Source of the DNA: Candidatus Merdiplasma excrementigallinarum
GTDB taxonomy: Bacteria; Bacillota; Clostridia; Lachnospirales; Lachnospiraceae
Reading direction: 5' to 3'
Assembly (NCBI GenBank): GCA_018713435.1
Contig: DVOS01000042.1
Span: forward strand, 1 to 56,456
Length of the DNA stretch: 56,456 nucleotides
Positions within the stretch are counted from its first letter, which is position 1. Every line of letters begins with the position of its first letter. The notes under the pieces were generated by a model. The model was not told the DNA's origin. It saw only the letters and a list, made by a program, of their open reading frames with translations, and searched no databases. Of the stretch, positions 15,978 to 25,056 are shown one piece after another. The position numbers and the translations under genes are program-made.

Positions 15978-17270
15978 ATGTATATCTGCAGGGAAATGGA
16001 TCTGTATGAAAAACTTCATATTCTGACGGACGCGGCCAAGTATGACGTAGCCTGCACCTCCAGCGGGACTGAGAGGGCAGGAGACGGGATTCATATGGGG
16101 AACTGCGCCGCCGCCGGCATCTGCCACAGCTTTTCCGCAGACGGCAGGTGTATTTCCCTTCTGAAGATTCTGTTTACCAACGAGTGCATTTACGACTGCA
16201 AATACTGTGTGAACCGCTCCTCCAACGATGTGGTTCGAACCGCGTTTACTCCGGAGGAGGTATGCCGGCTCACCATAGAATTTTACCGGCGGAATTTTAT
16301 TGAGGGACTGTTTTTAAGTTCCGGGATCCTGCGCAGCCCGAATTATACCATGGGGCAGATTTTTAAGACGCTGTATCTTCTTCGGCATGAATGGGGGTTC
16401 CGGGGCTATATCCATGTGAAGGCCATACCGGGGGCGGATCCGGTGCTGATTGAAAAAACCGGCTATCTGGCGGACCGCATGAGCGTAAATCTGGAGCTGC
16501 CTACGGCGGAGGGACTCCGGAAGCTGGCGCCCAATAAGTCCCGGCATAAAATTTTGCTGCCCATGCGCCAGATACAGGAGAAGATGGAGGAGAACAGACA
16601 GGAGCTGGTGCTTTACCGCCATGCGCCCTCTTTTGTGCCGGCAGGCCAGAGCACCCAGATGATTATCGGCGCCACGCCGGAGAGTGATCTGCAGATTATT
16701 TCTGTGGCGGAGGCGCTGTATAAAAAGTTCGGACTGAAACGGGTGTTTTATTCCGCCTTTGTAGCAGTCAATCAGGATGCCCTGCTTCCGGCCTTGCCGG
16801 GAGGGCCGCCTCTGGCCCGGGAGCACAGGCTGTATCAGGCAGACTGGCTGATGCGGTTTTACGGATTTGAGGCGGGGGAGCTGCTGAATGAGAAGCATCC
16901 CAATTTCAATCTTCTGCTGGATCCCAAATGCGACTGGGCCCTGGCTCATCTGGAACAGTTCCCGGTGGAGGTAAGCCGGGCGCCGCTGGAAATGCTGCTG
17001 CGGGTGCCGGGAATCGGGCCCAAATCCGCCAGGCGGATTGTGAAGGCCAGGCGGTTCGGGACTCTGGATTTTCAGGGGCTGAGGAAGATGGGGGTGGTGA
17101 TGAAGAGGGCGGCCTATTTTATTACCTGCGCGGGGAAGATGCAGGTTCCCCTGCGGATGGAGGAGGACTATATTCTGAGAAAATTACTGGACGGAGAAAG
17201 AGCAGGATCCGGGAGCGGGGAAGACAGCCGGCAGATGACGCTCTTTGAATGGGGGCTGGAGCCGGCGTAG
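15978..17270 (+). CDS. Putative DNA modification/repair radical SAM protein (TIGR03916 family)
   Basis: This ~430-residue protein belongs to the radical SAM family annotated as putative DNA modification or repair protein. The 4Fe-4S/SAM motif is C-I-Y-D-C-K-Y-C (C-x3-C-x2-C). An N-terminal conserved block reads AKYDVACTSSGTER. Near the C-terminus a helix-hairpin-helix (RVPGIGPKSARRIVKARRFG) points to DNA binding. The partner family gene (DUF4130/TIGR03915) follows 18 bp later, the usual arrangement. A LexA box in the promoter supports a DNA-damage role. The reaction is not known. The start is uncertain: ATG at 15978 is used, but ATG at 15996 (MDLYEKLHILTDAAKYD) fits family N-termini equally well. 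Confidence 0.92.
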   Translation: MYICREMDLYEKLHILTDAAKYDVACTSSGTERAGDGIHMGNCAAAGICHSFSADGRCISLLKILFTNECIYDCKYCVNRSSNDVVRTAFTPEEVCRLTIEFYRRNFIEGLFLSSGILRSPNYTMGQIFKTLYLLRHEWGFRGYIHVKAIPGADPVLIEKTGYLADRMSVNLELPTAEGLRKLAPNKSRHKILLPMRQIQEKMEENRQELVLYRHAPSFVPAGQSTQMIIGATPESDLQIISVAEALYKKFGLKRVFYSAFVAVNQDALLPALPGGPPLAREHRLYQADWLMRFYGFEAGELLNEKHPNFNLLLDPKCDWALAHLEQFPVEVSRAPLEMLLRVPGIGPKSARRIVKARRFGTLDFQGLRKMGVVMKRAAYFITCAGKMQVPLRMEEDYILRKLLDGERAGSGSGEDSRQMTLFEWGLEPA

Positions 17271-17288
17271 GAGAAGGAGAGGCGGGGA

Positions 17289-18086
17289 ATGGAAAAGGAA
17301 AGGAAGATTTTTTGCTGCGAGGATACAGCGGACGGTATCTTTACAGCTGTTTATGACGCCTGGGCCAGCGGATTTGGGCTGTCCCGGGTAACCGTGCAGG
17401 CGGGGGGAACTTACAGCAGAAGCCTGTTTGCTTCCTACGTGGAGAGCAGGACGGATCATGAGAAGGCAAAAAAAGTAGCCCGTACTCTGCGGGAGCGCCT
17501 GGGGACGGAGGATTACCAGATGATTTATCACGCGGCTCTGTCCGAAGCAGAGGATAAGGGGGAAATAATTTTTGCCGCCGTGGTGATGGGGCTGGCGGTC
17601 TGGAAAAGAAAGCATATGACCAGGAACCTGGGGGATCCCCGGATTATGCGGCTGTTTGAACTGGCCAGGCGGGTGGAAAATGAGGGGCATCACTATCGGA
17701 TGTTTATCCGCTTTCATGAGCTGGAAGGAAGAGCGGGGGAGACGCCGGTGATGTTTTCTGAAATCGAACCGGAAAATCAGGTGCTGTCCCTGCTGGGGGA
17801 TCATTTCTCCGACCGATTTCCCCGGACGGACTTTATGATCTGTGACCGCAGCCATAGACAATGCCTGGTGCACCGGGCGGGGGCGGACTGGATTCTGATG
17901 ACGGACATATGGCCGGACGAGGAGCGGATCAGCCGGTACTCCCGGGAGGAGAAAAAATATGCCGGTCTGTGGAAGAACTTTGTGGACAGCATTGCCATCA
18001 GGGAGCGTGAGAATCCCCGCTGTCAGATGAATTTTATGCCGAAACGGTACTGGAAGCATATGACAGAGCATCAGCCGGTTTCCTGA
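17289..18086 (+). CDS. DUF4130 / TIGR03915 putative DNA metabolism protein, radical SAM partner
   Basis: This 265-residue soluble protein is of the family found almost always beside the radical SAM protein encoded just upstream. Recognisable stretches are the opening D-G-I-F-T-A-V-Y-D-A, the central HYRMFIRFHELEGR and the end segment YWKHMTEH. The biochemical role is not established; presumably it acts on DNA together with the radical SAM enzyme. It shares the LexA-controlled promoter. A small hairpin (CCGGTTT/AAACCGG, 18075-18093) straddles its stop codon but has no T-run. Confidence 0.9.
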   Translation: MEKERKIFCCEDTADGIFTAVYDAWASGFGLSRVTVQAGGTYSRSLFASYVESRTDHEKAKKVARTLRERLGTEDYQMIYHAALSEAEDKGEIIFAAVVMGLAVWKRKHMTRNLGDPRIMRLFELARRVENEGHHYRMFIRFHELEGRAGETPVMFSEIEPENQVLSLLGDHFSDRFPRTDFMICDRSHRQCLVHRAGADWILMTDIWPDEERISRYSREEKKYAGLWKNFVDSIAIRERENPRCQMNFMPKRYWKHMTEHQPVS

Positions 18087-18265
18087 AAACCGGGAGAAAA
18101 TGCTGATATAAATTTAACAAAATCGGAAAAAGTGACGGGAACAAAGAGAGAACCGGGAGGGAACGGTTCGGTGTTTTGACAGAAGATGGCCCGGCATTTT
18201 CAGAAAAGATTGGAAGAAATATAAGACCGGAAGATGTAGAGATGTTAACTATATTCGGGCGAGGG

Positions 18266-18294
18266 TTGACAAATTCCGGCAAAAATGCCATAAT
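18266..18294 (+). promoter_or_regulatory. Promoter of the HPr-like gene
   Basis: TTGACA (18266-18271), 17 nt, CATAAT (18289-18294), 51 bp before the GTG start. Confidence 0.65.
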
Positions 18295-18344
18295 GCGGAA
18301 TCATAATCCTAATGTGTCAGTTCAGATGATTGGAGGTGCTGGCT

Positions 18345-18575
18345 GTGTCAGTAAGAAAGATCAAGCTTAACGAATTTGAAGATGTGAAGGATTTTGTCCG
18401 GGCAGCGGAAAAGTGCAGTTATGATGTGGATATCTCCTACAACCGGATTGTGATCGACGCCAAATCCCTGATGGGGGTTTTGAGCCTGGATCTGACCAGA
18501 GAATTGACCGTAAAGTATGACGACGAAGATAACATACATTTTTCCAATATACTGGATAAATATGGGGTGTCATAA
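18345..18575 (+). CDS. HPr-like small protein without the phosphorylatable histidine
   Basis: This 76-residue protein fits the PTS HPr fold: the segment IDAKSLMGVLSLDLTRELTVKY matches the second half of HPr (around the regulatory Ser helix, V-x-A-K-S-L-M-G-x-L-S-L). The first half lacks the G-x-H-A-R-P active-site histidine and reads FVRAAEKCSYDVDI instead, so it cannot take phosphate from enzyme I. Such small HPr-like proteins are common in clostridia and probably regulatory. GTG at 18345 is chosen because GGAGG at 18332-18336 lies 8 nt before it. The gene stands alone between its own promoter and a terminator. Confidence 0.8.
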   Translation: MSVRKIKLNEFEDVKDFVRAAEKCSYDVDISYNRIVIDAKSLMGVLSLDLTRELTVKYDDEDNIHFSNILDKYGVS

Positions 18576-18624
18576 AGAACTCCCCGCAGAAGGACAAAAA
18601 TTTTCCGGTATGTGAGAAAAGGAG

Positions 18625-18669
18625 AGGGTATGCCGTAAGAAGAGATAATCTTTTTTGGCATACCCTTTT
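18625..18669 (+). terminator. Terminator after the HPr-like gene
   Basis: AGGGTATGCC (18625-18634) pairs with GGCATACCCT (18657-18666) and is followed by TTTTT. The 22-nt loop can form an inner AGAT/ATCT pairing. Confidence 0.8.
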
Positions 18670-18711
18670 TGTTTTTCTTTTTCTGGACGAAATTCCCCCG
18701 AAAAGGTAAAA

Positions 18712-18772
18712 TGCTAGTATAACGACAGCGTTGGTGTACAAGGGGCGTATTGCCTCTTGTACACCGATGCTG
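18712..18772 (+). promoter_or_regulatory. Extended -10 and 5' leader hairpin before the helicase gene
   Basis: TGCTAGTAT (18712-18720) is an extended -10; no convincing -35 is seen. Directly after it lies a strong hairpin: GGTGTACAAGGGGC (18733-18746) with GCCTCTTGTACACC (18752-18765), extended by CAGC/GCTG across a small internal loop. It has no T-run and ends 19 nt before the start codon, so it is not a terminator. It may stabilise the message or bind a regulator. Confidence 0.5.
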
Positions 18773-18790
18773 AGGAAGGAAGAAGAAACC

Positions 18791-21205
18791 ATGGAGCAGG
18801 AGATACGGATAGCGGTGCGCAGCCTGGTGGAGTTTATTCTCCGCTCCGGAGATATTGACAACCGGAGGGGAACCATGGCGGATAAGGACGCCATGCAGAT
18901 GGGCAGCAGGCTGCACCGGAAGATACAGGGGCGCATGGGGGCGGCCTATCAGGCGGAAGTATACCTGAGCGATACCTTTCCCTGCGGCGCTTTCTCCCTT
19001 ACCGTGGAAGGACGGGCAGACGGCATCATCCGGGAGGGTGAAGGAACCGTGGTGGACGAGATCAAAGGGGTTTTGCGGGAACTGGAATATGTGGAAGAGC
19101 CGGTGCCCGTACATCTGGCCCAGGCAAAATGCTACGCCTATCTGTACGCCAGAAAACAGGGGCTTGAAGAGATGGGCGTGCAGATGACCTACTGCAACCT
19201 GGAGACGGAGGAAGTAAAGCATTTTCGCAGCCGGTATTCTTTTGAAGAGCTGGAACAGTGGTTTATGGGCGTGCTGGAAGAATACAGGAAGTGGGCCGAG
19301 TATCAGATACAGTGGCGTAAGATCCGCCAGGATTCCATACGCAGAACCGAGTTTCCCTATCCCTACCGGGAAGGACAGCGGGAACTGGCGGCGGCAGTCT
19401 ACCGCACCATAGCCAGAAAGAAGAAACTGTTTATTCAGGCGCCTACGGGAACCGGGAAAACGATTTCCACGGTATTCCCGGCGGTGAAGGCGGTGGGCGA
19501 AGGGCTGGGGGATAAAATTTTTTATCTGACGGCGAAAACTATGGCCCGCACGGTGGCCCAGAAGGCCTTTGCCCTTCTGGGCCGCCAGGGCCTGCGCTAT
19601 AAAGTGATCACTCTCACCGCCAAGGAAAAGATATGTCTGAATGAGGAGACAGAGTGCAATCCGGACGCCTGCCCTTACGCAAAAGGACATTTTGACCGGG
19701 TGAACGATGCCGTGTACGACATGCTTACGGCCGGAACCTCCTTTGGCCGGGAAGAAATACAGGCCCAGGCGGAAAAATGGAGAGTCTGCCCCTTTGAACT
19801 GTCTCTGGATCTGTCCCTGTGGGTGGACGGGGTGATCTGCGATTATAACTATGTATTTGACCCCAGGGCCCGGCTGAAGCGCTTCTTTGCGGACGGAGTG
19901 AAGGGGGACTACCTGTTTCTCATTGATGAAGCCCATAATCTGGTGGACCGGGGCCGGGAGATGTTCAGCGCGGCTTTGTGGAAGGACGAGTTTCTCTCCC
20001 TGAAAAAAGCGGTGCGGGAAGAGGCCGGGGCCAGAGGGGGAGCGCTGGCGGGAAAGCTGATCCGGGGGCTGGAGCGGTGCAATCGCCAGCTTCTGGAACT
20101 GAAGCGGGAGTGTGACGGCTGCCAGGTAAGAGAGAGCGTGGGAATGCTTCCGATTGTCCTGACCGGACTGGCCGGCGTGATGGAAAAATTTCTGGAAGAT
20201 TCCGGAAACCGGGAGCTGAATGAAAAGGTGCTGGATCTGTATTTTCAGATCAGCAGTTTCCTGGATATCTGCGACCGGCTGGATGAGTGCTACGTGATCT
20301 ATACGGAACTGCAGGGGGACGGGAGATTCATGATCCGGCTTTTCTGTGTGGATCCTTCCGTCAATATTCAGGAATGCCTGAATAAAGGAAACAGCACCAT
20401 CTATTTTTCCGCCACCCTTTTGCCCATCGATTACTATAAACGGCTGCTCAGCAGGGAGCCGGAGGACTATGCGGTGTATGCCAGATCCTGCTTTGACCAG
20501 AACCGGAAACAGGTACTGGTCGGCCAGGACGCCAGCACCCGGTACACCAGCCGGAACCGGGAGGAGTTTCAGAAGCTGGCCGCCTATATCCAAAAGACCG
20601 TGCAGGGGAGGAAGGGAAACTATCTGGTATTTTTCTCTTCCTATAGAATGCTGGAAGAGGTGGCAGCCTGCTTTGAGGAAATCAGGCCGGAAAATGTGCG
20701 CATACTCTGCCAGACCGCCGGAATGCGGGAGGAGGAGCGGGAAGCCTTTCTGGAGGAATTTTCAGAGGAACCGGAGGAGACGCTGGTGGGCTTCTGCGTG
20801 ATGGGAAGCGTTTTCGGAGAGGGAATTGATCTGAAGCGAAACCGGCTGATCGGCGTGATCGTGGCGGGCCCCGGACTGCCCCAGGTGTGCAATGAGCGGG
20901 AAATTCTGAAACGCTATTATGATGGCCGGGGAATGGACGGATTTCAGTACGCCTATCTCTGCCCGGGTATGAATAAGGTTCTGCAGGCCGCGGGCAGGGT
21001 AATCCGCACCGAGGAGGACAGAGGAGTTATTCTGCTGCTGGACGAACGGTTTGCCCGCTACCCCTACAGGCGGATGTTTCCCAGAGAGTGGGCAGACTGG
21101 GGCCTGTGCACGGTGGAGAATATTGAGGAGAAGGTGAAAGAATTTTGGCATGGTCAGGAAGAATCCGGGAGTTTGGCTGTTCAAAACGGTCAGGTTGTGG
21201 TATAA
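18791..21205 (+). CDS. XPD/DinG-type Fe-S DNA helicase with N-terminal PD-(D/E)XK-like region
   Basis: This ~804-residue superfamily 2 helicase is of the Rad3/XPD/DinG kind. Residues ~1-175 look like a RecB/Cas4-type PD-(D/E)XK module (GRADGIIREGEGTVVDEIKG carries the D and E-x-K elements). The helicase core has Walker A APTGTGKT, four cysteines in ICLN, ECN, ACP and VCPFEL forming the likely 4Fe-4S site, DEAH box LIDEAHNL, and C-terminal motifs FSATLLP, GEGIDLKRNRLIGVI and QAAGRVIRTEEDRG. It should unwind DNA 5' to 3', with possible nuclease activity from the N-terminus. ATG at 18791 follows a GAGGAAGG site; an upstream in-frame start would run through the leader hairpin. Confidence 0.9.
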   Translation: MEQEIRIAVRSLVEFILRSGDIDNRRGTMADKDAMQMGSRLHRKIQGRMGAAYQAEVYLSDTFPCGAFSLTVEGRADGIIREGEGTVVDEIKGVLRELEYVEEPVPVHLAQAKCYAYLYARKQGLEEMGVQMTYCNLETEEVKHFRSRYSFEELEQWFMGVLEEYRKWAEYQIQWRKIRQDSIRRTEFPYPYREGQRELAAAVYRTIARKKKLFIQAPTGTGKTISTVFPAVKAVGEGLGDKIFYLTAKTMARTVAQKAFALLGRQGLRYKVITLTAKEKICLNEETECNPDACPYAKGHFDRVNDAVYDMLTAGTSFGREEIQAQAEKWRVCPFELSLDLSLWVDGVICDYNYVFDPRARLKRFFADGVKGDYLFLIDEAHNLVDRGREMFSAALWKDEFLSLKKAVREEAGARGGALAGKLIRGLERCNRQLLELKRECDGCQVRESVGMLPIVLTGLAGVMEKFLEDSGNRELNEKVLDLYFQISSFLDICDRLDECYVIYTELQGDGRFMIRLFCVDPSVNIQECLNKGNSTIYFSATLLPIDYYKRLLSREPEDYAVYARSCFDQNRKQVLVGQDASTRYTSRNREEFQKLAAYIQKTVQGRKGNYLVFFSSYRMLEEVAACFEEIRPENVRILCQTAGMREEEREAFLEEFSEEPEETLVGFCVMGSVFGEGIDLKRNRLIGVIVAGPGLPQVCNEREILKRYYDGRGMDGFQYAYLCPGMNKVLQAAGRVIRTEEDRGVILLLDERFARYPYRRMFPREWADWGLCTVENIEEKVKEFWHGQEESGSLAVQNGQVVV

Positions 21206-21240
21206 AAAGAAGAAGGAAGCATAAAAAGGAGGACAAAGGA

Positions 21241-24200
21241 ATGAGCAATGTGAGGCGTGTATATGTGGAGAAGCGGGAGGCTTTTGCGGGAGCCGCAAAG
21301 GATCTGACCCATGAAATCCGCAGTTACCTGGGCATCGGGGGCCTGAAAAAGATCCGGATTCTGATTCGCTATGACGTGGAGAACATTTCGGATCAGGTGT
21401 TTGAGACTGCCTGCAGAACCGTATTTTCAGAACCGCCGGTGGATACGCTGTACCGGGAAACCTTTCCCATGGGACCGGAGGACCGGACGTTTTCAGTCGA
21501 ATATCTGCCCGGCCAGTTTGACCAGAGGGCGGATTCCGCCGAACAGTGCGTCCGTTTTCTGAAGGAGGATGAAAAACCGGTGATCCGCTCCGCCACCACC
21601 TATGTGATTGAAGGAACTCTCACAGAGGAGGAGTTCGGGGCGGTGAAAGGCTACTGCATTAATCCGGTGGACTCCAGAGAGACGGATCTGGAGAAGCCCC
21701 AGACGCTGGTGACAAAATTTGAGGAGCCCAGGGATGTGGAGATCCTGACAGGCTTTTTAGGGATGGACAGCGAGAAGCTGCGGCAGCTGTACGATTCTCT
21801 GAATCTGGCCATGACGTTCCGGGATTTCCTCCATATACAGAACTATTTTGCGAATGAGGAAAAACGGGATCCCAGCATGACCGAGATCCGGGTGCTGGAT
21901 ACCTACTGGTCTGACCACTGCCGTCATACCACGTTTTCCACAGAGCTTAAGAATATTGCCTTTGATGAGGGATATTACCGGAAACCCATGGAGGACACCT
22001 ACCGCCGCTATCTGTCGGACCGGCAGGATGTGTACCAGGGGCGGAAAGATAAATTTGTCTGCCTGATGGACCTGGCGCTGATGGCGATGAAAAAGCTGAA
22101 AAAGGAAGGAAAACTGCAGGACCAGGAGGAATCGGAGGAGATTAACGCCTGCAGCATTGTGGTGCCGGTGGAAATCGACGGAAAGACAGAGGAATGGCTG
22201 GTAAATTTCAAGAATGAGACCCACAACCATCCCACGGAGATCGAGCCCTTCGGCGGAGCGGCCACCTGTCTGGGCGGCGCCATCCGGGATCCCCTTTCCG
22301 GAAGAACCTATGTGTATCAGGCCATGCGGGTGACGGGAGCGGCGGATCCCCGGGTTTCCGTAAAGGATACCCTGAAGGGAAAACTTCCCCAGAAAAAGCT
22401 GGTGCGGGAGGCGGCCCACGGATACAGCTCCTACGGAAACCAGATCGGACTGGCTACCGGCTATGTAAAAGAGATCTACCATCCTTCCTATGTGGCGAAG
22501 CGCATGGAGATCGGAGCCGTGATGGGAGCGGCTCCCAGAAAAGACGTGATCCGTGAGACTTCTGATCCGGGGGATGTGATTATTCTGCTGGGAGGAAGGA
22601 CCGGGCGGGACGGCATCGGAGGCGCCACCGGTTCCTCCAAGGTGCACACCGAGGCGTCCATAGAAGTCTGCGGCGCGGAGGTACAGAAGGGAAACGCCCC
22701 CACAGAGAGAAAGATACAGAGAATGTTCCGCAGACCGGAAGTGAGCCGGCTGATTAAGAAATGCAACGACTTTGGCGCAGGCGGCGTGTCCGTAGCCATC
22801 GGCGAGCTGGCGGCCGGACTCCATATTTATCTGGACAAGGTGCCCAAGAAGTACGCGGGACTGGACGGCACCGAGATCGCCATCTCCGAATCCCAGGAGC
22901 GTATGGCGGTTGTGGTGGCTCCGGGAGATGTGGAGCAGTTCCTGGCATACGCCGGGGAGGAAAACCTGGAGGCCGTGGAGGTGGCTGTGGTGACCCGGGA
23001 GCCCCGCCTGGTACTGATCTGGCGGGATAAGGAGATCGTGAATATCTCCCGGGCTTTCCTGGATACCAACGGCGCGCACCAGGAGACAGACGTGGAAGTG
23101 GAGATCCCCTCGGAACAGAACCGGTATTTTGAAAAGGAACCGGTGGCGGAAGAGGATGTGGAGAAAAAGTGGCTTGCCATGCTGGCCGATTTAAACTGCT
23201 GTTCCCAGAAGGGACTGGTGGAGATGTTTGACAGTTCCATCGGAGCCGGCTCCGTGCTGATGCCCTACGGGGGAAAATACCAGCTTACGGAAACCCAGGC
23301 CATGGTGGCAAAACTGCCGGTTCTGAAGGGCCACACCGATACGGTGACCATGATGAGCTACGGGTTTGACCCTTATCTGTCCAGCTGGAGCCCCTACCAC
23401 GGCGCCATCTACGCGGTGGTGGAATCGGTGGCCAGAATCGTGGCAAACGGCGGCGATTACCGGAAAATCCGGTTTACCTTCCAGGAATATTTCCGCCGCA
23501 TGAGCGCGGACCCGAAGCGCTGGAGCCAGCCTTTCGCCGCTCTGCTGGGAGCCTACGCGGCCCAGATGGGATTTGGCCTTCCCTCCATCGGAGGAAAAGA
23601 CAGTATGTCCGGCACCTTTAATGATATTGATGTGCCGCCCACGCTGGTATCCTTCGCGGTGGACGTAAACACCTGTCAGAATATCATCTCTCCCGAGCTG
23701 AAGCGGGCGGGCAGCAAGCTGGTTTGGCTCCGGATCGAGAAGGATGAATATGATCTGCCGGTATATGAGCAGATCATGGATCAGTACGGAAAGTTTTTTG
23801 AGGATGTAAAGGCTGGGAAAATCATCTCCGCCTATGCCCTGGACGGCAAAGGTCTGGCGGCGGCTGTGAGCAAGATGGCTTTCGGAAACGGCCTGGGCGT
23901 AAAGATCGAGCACAATGTGGCGCCGGAAGATCTGTTTGCTCCCGGCTTTGGCGATATTGTGGCAGAAGTGCCGGACGGAAAGGTGGGCCAGCTGTCCATT
24001 ACCTACACCCTGGTGGGTGAAGTGACAGACAGAGGCGCGCTGGAGTATTCCTATCACTCCATTCCTCTGGAACGGGCCCTGGAGGCCTGGAAGGGAACCC
24101 TGGAGCCGGTGTTCCGCACCCGGTCCGGAGCGGAAAAGGAAGCGTCCGCCATCGGCTTTATCGCCGGAGAGGACAGGGAGAAACAGGCGGAGAACTGCCT

Positions 24201-25056
24201 GGATGAGCAGGGATGCTACCATGCGCCCCATGTGTATGTGTGCGGACACAAAACGGCGGTGCCCCGGGTATTTATCCCGGTATTCCCCGGAACCAACTGC
24301 GAATATGACAGCACCAGAGCTTTTGAACGGGCAGGCGCCCAGGTGGATGTGAAGGTGTTCCGGAACCTGACGGCCCAGGATATCCGGGCTTCGGTGGAGA
24401 CGTTCCAGAAATCCATCGACCAGGCGCAGATCATCATGTTCCCCGGCGGCTTTTCTGCCGGCGATGAGCCGGACGGTTCCGCCAAGTTCTTTGCCACAGC
24501 CTTCCGGAACGAGAAGATGAGGGAGGCGGTGACCCGACTCCTGGAGGAGCGGGACGGACTGGCTCTGGGAATCTGCAACGGCTTCCAGGCCCTCATCAAA
24601 CTGGGACTGGTTCCAAACGGACGCATTACCGGGCAGCAGGAAAATTCTCCCACCCTGACCTTTAATACCATCGGACGCCATATTTCCAGGATGGTATACA
24701 CGAAGGTGATGAGCAATAAGTCTCCCTGGCTGGCCAAAGCCGAACTGGGAGGCGTGTATGTAAATCCGGCTTCCCACGGCGAAGGACGGTTTGTGGCAGA
24801 CAGAGAGTGGCTGGACAAACTTCTGGCAAACGGACAGATTGCCACCATGTACGCGGACTGCCATGGAAAACTGTCCCTGGATGAAGAGTGGAACGTAAAC
24901 GGCTCTTACCTGGGCATTGAGGGCATTACCAGCCCGGACGGCCGGGTGCTTGGCAAGATGGCCCATGCGGAGCGCCGGGACGCGGCTGTCGCTATCAATA
25001 TCTACGGTGAACAGGACATGAAGATTTTTGAATCCGGAGTGGAATATTTTAAATAA
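21241..25056 (+). CDS. purL: Phosphoribosylformylglycinamidine synthase (single-chain)
   Basis: This ~1271-residue enzyme makes FGAM from FGAR, ATP and glutamine in purine synthesis. It is the long form that joins the synthetase and glutaminase in one chain. Visible are the synthetase segments THNHPTEIEPFGGAATCLGG, DFGAGGVSVAIGELA and GGKDSMSGTF. The C-terminal glutamine amidotransferase begins at PRVFIPVFPGTNCEYDST, with nucleophile Cys in LGICNGFQAL and a His/Glu pair in NPASHGEGRF. ATG at 21241 has AGGAGG at 21228-21233. The CapA-like gene starts within the stop codon (TAATG). No other pur gene is near, and no purine riboswitch is visible upstream. Confidence 0.96.
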   Translation: MSNVRRVYVEKREAFAGAAKDLTHEIRSYLGIGGLKKIRILIRYDVENISDQVFETACRTVFSEPPVDTLYRETFPMGPEDRTFSVEYLPGQFDQRADSAEQCVRFLKEDEKPVIRSATTYVIEGTLTEEEFGAVKGYCINPVDSRETDLEKPQTLVTKFEEPRDVEILTGFLGMDSEKLRQLYDSLNLAMTFRDFLHIQNYFANEEKRDPSMTEIRVLDTYWSDHCRHTTFSTELKNIAFDEGYYRKPMEDTYRRYLSDRQDVYQGRKDKFVCLMDLALMAMKKLKKEGKLQDQEESEEINACSIVVPVEIDGKTEEWLVNFKNETHNHPTEIEPFGGAATCLGGAIRDPLSGRTYVYQAMRVTGAADPRVSVKDTLKGKLPQKKLVREAAHGYSSYGNQIGLATGYVKEIYHPSYVAKRMEIGAVMGAAPRKDVIRETSDPGDVIILLGGRTGRDGIGGATGSSKVHTEASIEVCGAEVQKGNAPTERKIQRMFRRPEVSRLIKKCNDFGAGGVSVAIGELAAGLHIYLDKVPKKYAGLDGTEIAISESQERMAVVVAPGDVEQFLAYAGEENLEAVEVAVVTREPRLVLIWRDKEIVNISRAFLDTNGAHQETDVEVEIPSEQNRYFEKEPVAEEDVEKKWLAMLADLNCCSQKGLVEMFDSSIGAGSVLMPYGGKYQLTETQAMVAKLPVLKGHTDTVTMMSYGFDPYLSSWSPYHGAIYAVVESVARIVANGGDYRKIRFTFQEYFRRMSADPKRWSQPFAALLGAYAAQMGFGLPSIGGKDSMSGTFNDIDVPPTLVSFAVDVNTCQNIISPELKRAGSKLVWLRIEKDEYDLPVYEQIMDQYGKFFEDVKAGKIISAYALDGKGLAAAVSKMAFGNGLGVKIEHNVAPEDLFAPGFGDIVAEVPDGKVGQLSITYTLVGEVTDRGALEYSYHSIPLERALEAWKGTLEPVFRTRSGAEKEASAIGFIAGEDREKQAENCLDEQGCYHAPHVYVCGHKTAVPRVFIPVFPGTNCEYDSTRAFERAGAQVDVKVFRNLTAQDIRASVETFQKSIDQAQIIMFPGGFSAGDEPDGSAKFFATAFRNEKMREAVTRLLEERDGLALGICNGFQALIKLGLVPNGRITGQQENSPTLTFNTIGRHISRMVYTKVMSNKSPWLAKAELGGVYVNPASHGEGRFVADREWLDKLLANGQIATMYADCHGKLSLDEEWNVNGSYLGIEGITSPDGRVLGKMAHAERRDAAVAINIYGEQDMKIFESGVEYFK

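Noticed and set aside
18176-18370. Short open frame before the HPr-like gene
   Set aside because: It runs through the promoter and overlaps the better-supported gene in another frame, with no ribosome site or family resemblance.
18437-20593. Very long reverse-strand open frame opposite the helicase
   Set aside because: A shadow of the helicase gene caused by codon bias; its translation has no motif, and the helicase motifs are intact.
22761-23030. Open frame inside purL in another frame
   Set aside because: Arg/Gly-rich translation typical of a frame-shifted GC-rich gene; lies wholly within purL.
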